A DNA stretch of 64,000 nt from NCBI RefSeq assembly GCF_000208745.1, contig NC_030858.1, forward strand, positions 16,780,324 to 16,844,323, written 5' to 3'. A program made the position numbers and the translations under genes. Shown one piece after another: positions 56,222 to 64,000 of the stretch. The notes beneath the pieces were generated by a model. It was not told where the DNA came from. It ran no database searches and worked only from the letters and a program-made list of their open reading frames with translations. The first letter of the stretch is position 1, and every line of letters starts with the position of its first letter. The DNA is from Theobroma cacao (lineage: Eukaryota > Streptophyta > Magnoliopsida > Malvales > Malvaceae).

Positions 56222-56731
56222 GGGAAGTAATAGTTGTTTGAATATTAAAGAAGGTAACCTTTGGTTACAAAATGAAGGCATTTTAACTTTACCAATTTAT
56301 GTCTAGTTATATGCAAGTTTATAGTGTCCTTTCGTTATTTCCTTGTGTCTTGTTCTCGCTAAACGTCAAATAGGTGTGTCGTTTCATTTATGTAAGGCTT
56401 AAAAGCCAAAGTCAAATGTCGTTTATTTTGTTCCTTTGTAATGGTTAGTAGCCATGTGTTTTATTCCTCTGTTAATCGTTGTTTGACATTGAAAACTATG
56501 CTTGGTTTTCTATGCCTGGCCTACTGTTGCTCAATTTTATTTTCCCAAAACTACATCTAAGGCTTCAGTTAGTTTTTCATTGTAGTTGATGAATATATAA
56601 GCAAAATATGGAATGAAAAAGTCTGATGCATTTTGCTGATTCACTGATTTAAAGCATATTCTTTCTTCTCTCATTTTTCTTCATCCGTTCTTCAGTGTTT
56701 GGAAATTTTGTTTTGTCTTAGAATCTCAACA
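56172..56731 (+). repeat. 3' LTR of copia element 2
   Basis: 560 bases, TGTTGGAAAATGATC to TCTTAGAATCTCAACA, followed by the GATTC target duplication and HOS1-like coding sequence. The end of the upstream open frame (to 56221) overlaps its first 50 bases. Confidence 0.92.
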
Positions 56732-56890
56732 GATTCCAGCAAAGCCTCATCTGAGTGATCATCCAAAAGACAGAAAGTGAACAATTCAAGTAATGAATGC
56801 CTGCTTATACTAAAGGAGGCTAGAAAGTCATCCACGATATGTCTCCACTCTTCTTCGGGCATACTCCAATTCCGATCAAACAAGTTACGT
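56732..56890 (-). pseudogene. HOS1: HOS1-like relic, upstream exon
   Basis: Minus-strand reading gives LFDRNWSMPEEEWRHIVDDF, then LASFSISRHSLLELFTFCLL and DDHSDEALLES, with no stop in this piece. This is the start of the ELYS-like region of HOS1. The next residues (HQLLLEICG) are across the copia 2 insertion at 51592. On the other side sequence similarity stops near 56890, at a likely intron border. Earlier HOS1 exons, including the RING-type N-terminus, are not seen to the right up to 59.6 kb, so the relic covers only the second half of the gene. Confidence 0.85.
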
Positions 56891-59600
56891 TAAAATTTTA
56901 GTTGTAATATAGTTATTTGTAAAAAATTATAAAAACGTGCATAAGATAAGTAAGATAGAGTATTTATTTTGTTTGTTAAATGAATAAAATAAATAAAAAA
57001 ATATACTTAATTTTTTTGTGATTTACCTGTTAACCTATTTAATTACTTTCTTTTTTTTTTAAACTTTTTATTATTTAGAGATAGTGATGACTTTACAGTA
57101 AGGTCGCCCTTACTGTAGACAAAATCTCCTGATGTACCCTTTCTCTACGTTTGGTGAAAGTTTTGTAAGTGTTTTGTGTTTTCCTTAGTCTTATTGCTTA
57201 AAAAGTTTAAACTTATATCAAATTTAGCAAACGAAAAATCTTTTGGAAACCAAATTTATGTTCCTATTCTTCCCAAAATGAGGTGTGCCATAATAGAGCA
57301 AGAGCTTGGTGCTTTACAGGAGGAGTGTTGGTTGCTCGTAAAGCTAAAGACTTTGAAGGACTCATGAATTGGTGGGTGACTGAAACTAAAACCATGGCAA
57401 GAGTTAGGAGTGATTCCCATCCCGCTTACATTTGAAATGACTAAAACTAAAGCCATTGGAATAGCCCACAAATCTAATTTCAAATAAAAACAAATCTCTT
57501 CAAAAAGCGGTCATGATTTTGAGAAATTAGGAATTTGTTGAACTAGATAAGAATACAAGATTTAGGGAAGCTTTAAAGAAATCTTTAAAAGGTTCTTTTT
57601 GAAGCTAAAGAAAATAATGAGTTCTCTTTGGAAATATCAAAGAGTGCGTTTGAAACGAGAAATTTCAAAATTTAAAGAATTTTAAAAATAAAGGCATTTT
57701 AAAATGCATCAATTTAAATAACAACAATTTTAATTGTATTATTTGGATAAATATTTTTTCTAACAAAATTCTGAGTATTATTTGAATTAGATATGATGAA
57801 AAATAATTATAAAAGATAAATAATGCTGCTGGGGTTATAAAAATAAGAATGGAGAAAAATATATATGCAATATAGGTGTCCTTAGATTTGGAAAAATATA
57901 GAGATCTTACTATTGTGAAAAGGTAAAAAAAACGAATATTTGTAATTAGAGTTAAAAAAATAAATGTCGCAAAAAAAAGGAAACATAATAATTGTTGGTA
58001 TCTTCTTAAATAAAATCAAGAATTTTCTCTAATTTCACCTCTAGGGATAGAATTTGACATGAGAATTCGGGTCCTTCAAAATCCCTCATCCAAATTTCAA
58101 GAATTTTGAGGATTTTAACTTTTATTTTACCAAATAAGGTAATTTAATTTTAGAATTTTCGAAATTTTCTCTATAAATGAATTTCTTTATTGAAATTTCC
58201 TATCTAAATGCACTAAAGAGTCTAAATTCAAAACCTCTTTTGCATCATTAAAAATTGAGGTCTACAATAGTGGGAAAAAATCGAGATCTATAAATGTTTT
58301 AATTAAAGAAATATTGGATAGAGGCGTGTGGATCACTGTGTAGGAAAATAGTAGTTTGCGAAAGTTTTTGTAAATTTTCAAGAGAAAGTTATAATTTCCT
58401 CTAATGAAAAATTATTTTTGAGGAAACTTTATCATTCATATCTCATGAAATAACCACTACCAAACATATTTTGATTTTTGGGAACATATAAGGACATAAA
58501 ATTAATTTAACACATAAAAGACACAACATATTTTGATTTGTGGAGATAAAAAAAAAAAAAAACTAACATGGTATGGATAAACCACATTCCATCAACATAT
58601 TACTAACAGACCTAAAGTCAAAGGAAAATTTTCAATTTTGAAAGAATAAGGACTAGAGTGTAATTTTTGGGTGTTTTTAGGACATCTTTTATAGTTGACC
58701 TTGCGAAAAAAAAAAAGTTAAATGTTGCATTAAAATTTCTTTTTTATAAGGAAGGGAGTGCCATTTTCTTATTAACTTGTATTCGATCTTTGCAAGGAAT
58801 ACTTAAAGTAAAATCTTAAATGTACCATGTCAATTTGTAAAGTAGTACACCCTTAAAATTATTCAAGTAAAAATTAGGAGTAGGCAACATATCTAGTGAT
58901 AAAGCTCCTTTCGAATGAGAATTTAGTATTACTTTTCGAACCAAGAAACATATCCATTGAGAGCAATTTGAAGTCCAACCCAAATTTCTCAATATTTGAG
59001 TTAAAATATATTGCTAGAATTTGGATAAATATTTTCGGTATAAAGGATAATAATACTCATAAGTATATATTATACAAATTGTTTGTCCCCTCTTTTTCCT
59101 TTCCTTATTTTTTTTAACTTCTGCAATCATACCCCATTTTTTACCAAAAAATAAGATACTCAACTACTTAAATAAAACAAGATTAAATAGGTGATATTAT
59201 TATTATTATTATTATTATTTTGGAAGGAGAGATTTAATGCAAACTCTTTGAGCGGATAAATGCATCTATCTCTAAGTTAATATATATNATAATAAACTAA
59301 TATATTATAAATATATTATATATATAATTTTTTATAGGATAAACAGAATAAATAAAAAAAACAAAATGGATGGATTAATGAGTTAGTTGAAAGGTTACAA
59401 CTTTTAGAAGAAGTGCATTCTTAAAAAATGCGCGAAGCCTAGAAGTTGCTCTGGCCAACGGGAATCTACATTCGGATCCACATGGAAAAGAGGAATGCAA
59501 TTCCAGTATTCTACTCTACAGCATCAAATCACATTGATGATTCCAGGAAACTGATACCTAAAACTGTTAACAGTTAAAGTGCAACCCCATGAAAGTACTG
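56891..59600. other. Intergenic DNA without a recognised gene
   Basis: A long AT-rich stretch. A GC-richer patch at 57230-57480 has open frames on both strands but no family motif. A (TTA)n microsatellite lies at 59192-59218, and one N at 59288 within AT dinucleotide sequence. No transposon ends were identified. Confidence 0.5.
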
Positions 59601-59641
59601 TATCTTGTTTTTACATTGTAAATGTATTTCATCTCTAACAT

Positions 59642-59860
59642 CTACCTATTATGTAAGGGATTTGGACCGGTTGGAACAACTCGCTTGCCCTCCGAAGTGA
59701 TGTTCTTTCTCCAAGTGGTTAAGAAGTACCTGTTTAAGCCAGCCTTGGTCGGCCCTTGCTCCCCAGCAGATGGCCAAGTCTTCATTGCCACCGCATCAGT
59801 TGTCCCAACCCTCGCAAAAATCAATAGACCAACCAAAATACAGAGAAGAGCTAATCTCAT
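59642..59860 (-). CDS. CLE-family signalling peptide precursor, CLE19-like
   Basis: A single-exon 72-residue precursor. Residues 1-25 (MRLALLCILVGLLIFARVG and following TTDAVA) are a signal peptide. A variable middle follows, and residues 60-71 (RVVPTGPNPLHN) are a perfect CLE dodecapeptide, with one Arg after it. CLE peptides are secreted, processed, often hydroxylated or arabinosylated on Pro, and perceived by leucine-rich receptor kinases of the CLAVATA1/BAM class to limit stem-cell or differentiation programmes. The PTGPNPLHN form is closest to what I recall of CLE19 and CLE21. The start is the first Met before the signal peptide, with TTGGAGCAATG context. A 95-codon frame on the other strand is a shadow. 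The neighbours are pseudogenes and repeats, so this is an isolated gene. It looks functional. Confidence 0.9.
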   Translation of the reverse strand: MRLALLCILVGLLIFARVGTTDAVAMKTWPSAGEQGPTKAGLNRYFLTTWRKNITSEGKRVVPTGPNPLHNR

Positions 59861-60225
59861 TGCTCCAAGACTTCAACAAAATGGGACGGAAGAAACAAAA
59901 AGAAAATGAACAAGCTAGGTAGGAGACAGCAAGAGATCGAGAACACATATTAAATACTACGGAAAGCTAACCTCAGAAAGGGAGAGAAAGAGAGAGAGAG
60001 AGAGACAGAAGGAATAGAGAGGAATAGAGAAAAGTGAAGCCTGCGTTGAGTAGCAAAGAAGGAGACATTAACTACGGTACCTCGGATTTACGGTAAAGCT
60101 TTTGATACATCAACATCTCCTGATCACAACCTTCACCGAACCTTATTAATTGCTTTTAATTCAATTGGACATAATATGGAACGGTCTAAACTTGCCAACG
60201 TTATATATATATATAAATTCCATGC
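59861..60225 (-). promoter_or_regulatory. Promoter and 5' UTR of the CLE gene
   Basis: On the minus strand a TATATATATATAA box lies at about 60203-60217, around 350 bases before the start codon. The probable leader contains a CT-rich microsatellite (plus-strand GA repeats at 59979-60006), common in plant 5' UTRs. The long leader is inference; a nearer transcription start is possible. Confidence 0.45.
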
Positions 60226-61740
60226 AAACAATTTATTAATTTTGACTAATTGTAATAGTTTAGTTTATTACTTCCAAGTATTGACTCACTGATAAATGCA
60301 TATATTTAATCTATTTAAAAAGTCAGGCTTGAATATCCCATTTTCTTAATTGAAAAAAACAAGAAATACTAATGGTTTTTTTGATATTCTATACATTGGA
60401 GGAATGAGATGTACGCTTGGATTTGGACTATTTGAAATAAATAATTATAATTTTGTATAATTCTATATAAATAGTTTAACATGTACAAATTTAAAATTAT
60501 TTTATTTTTAAAAAATAATAATTATTTTTCACCCATCTGGAATTTAAGATTATTAAAAATGTTGAATTTCAAATTCTAGGCTTATAAAAATAAAGGGTTT
60601 AAACTTCAAGAATTTAGATAAAAATGTAAATTGAAGATGTTAATTACAATTCAAACCTAAATCCAAGAAATTAGTGAAATTCATGAAATTTCCATTAATC
60701 AAATAAAATTTTGTCAAACCTATTAATTTTGAATTTCCGAATTAAGGATTTGATTAATTGATTTAAAATTGCACTTACTTCCACTTTATCTTTTACCCTG
60801 CTAGAAAAGGTCTTCGCCCTACGGTCCAGTGGTTTTGAGAAGGCTTTCTGCAATTTGCCATTACTCCACTTGCTTATAAAGCCCCAAAAGGTCACGTACC
60901 AAAAGCTGACACCCTGAAAAGGAGAGGGTGAAAGTATGGAGGCAAAGGGTGGCACATAGACATAGTAGACGGCATGGATAACAGTTTAGCTTCCTGATTC
61001 AGTATTCACGCAGCTAAAGAAAACCGGCTGTCACAACAAGTTAAAGTTACCATATTTTCATTAAAATTTAGAAATTTTAAGTCTGTCATGTTCATTGATC
61101 TTATGCTTCTATTTATTGCTATGTCTTTTAGCTTAGGGTTTTCGAAGAAAAATTTCACTAAGCTGTTTTGAAATGCTTTTCATAGTGATTTGTTAATTTT
61201 AATAAAATATTTTCTTCTTCATGATTTTCCAATAATTTTTATTTTAGGATATTCTTCGATGAAACTAGATCCTTGAGCGGACCTTTGGCTAAAATTTCAG
61301 CTTAAATGTGTTTCTCGAAATTTACAATAAAATATTGTATTAAACTATTTTATAATTAACTTAAATTTGACTCATTTGAACATTTGGATGAAACATACCC
61401 ATCTGACAATCATAGTGAAACCAAACCGGTTGGATTTGAAACATAAGATTATTTAGCTTTCCAAGATATGTTTCTAATTTGTTTTCATGAAAAATAGACA
61501 GTAATAATTTTAAAATTGAAAATTCAACTTTCCTTATTTGAAACAGTTTGATCACCCTAAGAAACCCTGAAAAGGTTTGAGTCAGATTTTAGGGCATCCA
61601 AAACCCTATGGGTGCTCCATATATGCTCTTTTAACTTTTTTTTAGTGGAAGAGAAAAGAGGAAGAAAAGCACAAAAGGGAGTAAGTGGCCATTTGAGTAG
61701 TTTTAATTTAATTTTGAGGGAAAGAAACCCCTAACGTCAT
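60226..61740. other. Upstream of the CLE gene, no recognised gene
   Basis: AT-rich with GC-richer patches. The minus-strand open frame at 60695-60955 shows no family motif. Promoter elements for the CLE gene may lie here but none could be assigned. Confidence 0.45.
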
Positions 61741-62400
61741 GTTTGGTTTGTTAAATGGAATATGGTAAGAATTGAATAGTTATTTTATGAGAATATAAAT
61801 AGAATAGAAAAGGAATGTTATGAGTATGTTTGGTTCCTTAGAATAACTTTAAGGAATACAAAAGGAATAATCTCAAAAATACTATTTTACCTTTTAATAA
61901 AAAATAAAAATTTATTTATAAAAAATCAATTTTATTTTTATTTTGTTTCTTCTACTTCACGTATTTTTATTTAATTTTTCTTTATTTATTTTCTATTTTT
62001 TCTCCTTTTTGTTTCTTTTTTATTTTCTTTCAATTTTTAATTCATTTGTTTAGTACAACTAAAAACCCTCCAGCCAACTATCACTGATGAGCCATATAGG
62101 TTTCGATAGTGGTCAGATTGACCAAATTAAGTCGGAAGGGTGCAAATCCATTCGCAAGGGCACTGTTGCGCTCCAAACAACCAATCCAGCTACAAAGGTA
62201 CCATTTTGGTGCTGCTAAGCAACCACATTTGGCCCTTGATTTGGCGTTTTGGCACCGTCGATGGCTTGCAGCTGCCAAATCACCATGTTAGTCTTTCGCA
62301 GTCCAAAATTTGATATTTGATGCCGGTTCCTAATGGACATGGAATAGCCATTCCGATGAGTGATTAATGAACTACTATTCCAAGTTTGAACGGAATAAAC
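61741..62400 (+). mobile_element. Candidate non-autonomous DNA transposon, copy 2
   Basis: It starts TGTTTGGTTTGTTAAATGGA, has a second TATGTTTGGTTCCTTAGAAT at 61827, then GGAAT-rich AT sequence, a pyrimidine-rich tract (61945-62040), a GC-richer core (62060-62300) and a closing block with GGAATAGCCATTCC and CTATTCC (62341-62380). The order is the same as the minus-strand element at 9440-10325. The open frames in the core are on both strands and not convincing. Ends are approximate. Confidence 0.4.
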
Positions 62401-62599
62401 TGTTGGCTGGTCTCTAGAGTTGGTTTTTGATCCAAATACAAGATTATATTGGATTTGGTGAGTTTTTGTTTGATAGAATTTTCTGCTGTAAATTAGAGCA
62501 GAGAATGGTGGCTGAACTACTAAGTCTATTGCTTAGAAAATGTATATTTCATGAACTACTAAGTCTATTTGAAAGATAGGCCGAAGAGAGAGCCAATTG

Positions 62600-64000
62600 G
62601 GGCATGTTTTGAACTTAAAAATGACATTCTGTTAAGAAGATATTGATACATTTGAATGAAGTATCGATACTTGAAACTCAAAAAGGCACCTATTTGAACA
62701 AATATCAATGCTTAGAGTGTCAATACTTGTGCCCAGAAATGAAAAGTATAGATACTTATGTCTTAAGTATCGATACCTATGTCACGTTTTACAAAAAAAA
62801 ATAAAGACAATACCATAATTTTACAAGTCTTTTAACCCTCCAAAGTTTGAGAAACATCCAGCACTTTTTATTTTCTCTTCTCTCAATTCTTTCTCTACCC
62901 CTCTTCCGTCTCTTCTCTCTTTGGTCTTTTCTTACCTTGCTCTTTCATTTTCTCACCAAACAAACTTGGATTTAAGCTTTGAATCTTGTTTCTGAACATT
63001 TTGGAGGTAATATTTTAGTTTCTTGAACATCAAATCCCTTGGTTTTCATTTCCAAATTTGAAGATTTTCTAAAAATCCATTTATCTTTAAAACCCTAGGT
63101 TTTGGTTAATTTTGGATACCACAAGCTCAACAAGGTAAGATTATTATGAACTTAGGCTATTTATAATATGGAATCATGATTAGGATGAATATTAGATGCT
63201 GATTTTAAGTTTATGGAAAGATTGCTTAGGGTTTGGTGGAAAAAATAAAACTATTACAAAATTTATGGACTTTATGTGGTTATTGATGGGATAATCGTTA
63301 TAGGTACTATTAAGGACTTGGTATCCAATTGTGGATGAGTTGGTGTTGGCTGGAAGAATTGGAGGAAAGGCGTTCATCGGATTTGTGAATATATATAATA
63401 TGTTTTTAATTATTTTGATGTAATTATAAGTATGCCTTGTGCCAAGCCCAGCCCTAAATTATTTGTCAGATCATACATATAGTTGACATCATGCCTGTGT
63501 ATTAGAATATCTCGATAAAATAGGTAAAAGTTGGTATTGTACTTAAAAATATAACTAAGTTGATTTATACCTCGAACTAATTAAAATAGGAATTTTAAGA
63601 TGAAATTTCAAATTTCACAGTTCAGGGATTTCTCAAAACAGTGATTCGGAGTTCGAGGTTCAGTTTGGAGTCAATCGGGAGAATTGACCGATTAGGGACA
63701 AAACGATCATTTTGTCATTTAAGGACAAAACAGGAATTTTTTTTTAAAAAAAATTGGTAACAATTGATCAAGATTAATTATTTAGATTATTTAGAACATA
63801 ATTGGAGTTTGCGGAGTGAGAAATTTTTAATTTCCAGTATTTCTGGGGTATAGGGGCAAAACGATAATTTTGCCATATCGGGGGCAAAATGGTAATTTTG
63901 CACCACCAACACTTGTCAAATTTGTGGAATTTAATTATGGTGGGAATGGATAAAGATGGAATAAAGGTGTGTTGGAAAATTAAAATGAAAAGTCAAAATT
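62600..64000 (+). repeat. LTR-like repeat running off the window
   Basis: AGTATCGATACTT-type words (62660-62780), a CT-rich leader-like stretch (62870-62950) and paired phrases such as GGGGCAAAACGATAATTTTG and GGGGGCAAAATGGTAATTTT (63850-63900) resemble Ty3/gypsy (Tekay/Del) LTRs of some eudicots. No end of the element is visible and no protein motif occurs, so the class is tentative. Confidence 0.4.

Larger units (their letters stand above)
51593..56731 (+). mobile_element. Ty1/copia retrotransposon 2 (complete but dead), inserted in the HOS1-like relic
   Basis: 5139 bases with LTRs at 51593-52163 and 56172-56731, a perfect target duplication GATTC (51588-51592 and 56732-56736), primer site TGGTATCAGAGC (52164-52175) and a G-rich stretch GATCGTGGGGGTG before the 3' LTR. 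Removing it joins the HOS1-like codons DEALLES and HQLLLEICG in one frame. The 5' LTR starts TATAAA where the 3' LTR has TGTTGG. Gag, protease, integrase, RT and RNase H are all present with many stops. Confidence 0.93.

Noticed and set aside
57176..57483. Opposed frames of 63 and 75 codons at the GC-richer patch
   Set aside because: I compared them with HOS1 N-terminal and other plant families from memory and saw no match; not supportable as genes.
59622..59909. 95-codon plus-strand frame opposite the CLE gene
   Set aside because: It overlaps the CLE precursor antisense and has no motif, whereas the minus strand has a signal peptide and a perfect CLE motif.
60695..60955. 86-codon minus-strand frame upstream of the CLE gene
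   Set aside because: No conserved motif, no signal peptide, AT-rich end; treated as chance.

Overview
The window looks like repeat-dense nuclear DNA of a flowering plant, most likely a eudicot. The grounds are low GC, spliced plant genes with GT..AG introns, plant-type Ty3/gypsy and Ty1/copia retrotransposons with iMet primer sites, and three plant-specific gene families. Short motifs such as TATCGATACTT and the style of the LTRs near the right end resemble what I recall from Malvaceae genomes, but that is only a weak guess. A 44-base N gap (48159-48202) and one isolated N (59288) show this is a draft assembly.

Layout. 1-4989: the 3' part of a Tat/Ogre-type Ty3/gypsy element (integrase end, a 14-unit tandem repeat in the 3' untranslated region, and a 2.7 kb LTR). 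It is inserted head-on into an older minus-strand Athila-type element (4990-8445), which also carries a solo LTR. 8446-14330: decayed intergenic DNA with two separate RNase H-like (RVT_3) pseudogene fragments, a fold-back hairpin and a long-inverted-repeat MITE. 14446-17274: an apparently intact four-exon secretory phospholipase A2 gene (alpha type), with a second MITE copy in its last intron. 17740-18913: a clean solo SIRE-like LTR. 19831-25435: a dead Ty1/copia element with both LTRs and its target-site duplication. 25880-36640: an L1-type LINE relic split by a minus-strand LTR element (27625-30062), into whose polypurine tract a younger Ty3/gypsy element (30073-35480) inserted. 38088-56890: a HOS1-like (RING/ELYS E3 ligase) gene relic on the minus strand, cut into three parts by a nested solo LTR block (about 38.66-50.16 kb) and by a second Ty1/copia element (51593-56731). 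59642-59860: a small intact CLE peptide gene on the minus strand. 61.7-64 kb: a non-autonomous DNA element candidate and LTR-like sequence running off the window.

Only two genes look functional: the phospholipase A2 gene and the CLE19-like peptide gene. Everything else recognisable is transposon or pseudogene. The nesting gives a relative timeline: the HOS1-like relic and LINE came first, then large LTR elements, then copia elements with LTRs differing by roughly 10-12 percent (counted by eye), and last the 30-35 kb Ty3/gypsy element, whose LTRs differ by only about 4 percent. I found no rRNA, canonical tRNA, CRISPR or bacterial-type operon. I also found nothing that qualifies as a wholly new system; the most notable items are the dissected HOS1 relic, the insertion into a polypurine tract followed by a junction-spanning duplication, and the RNase H-derived hairpin.
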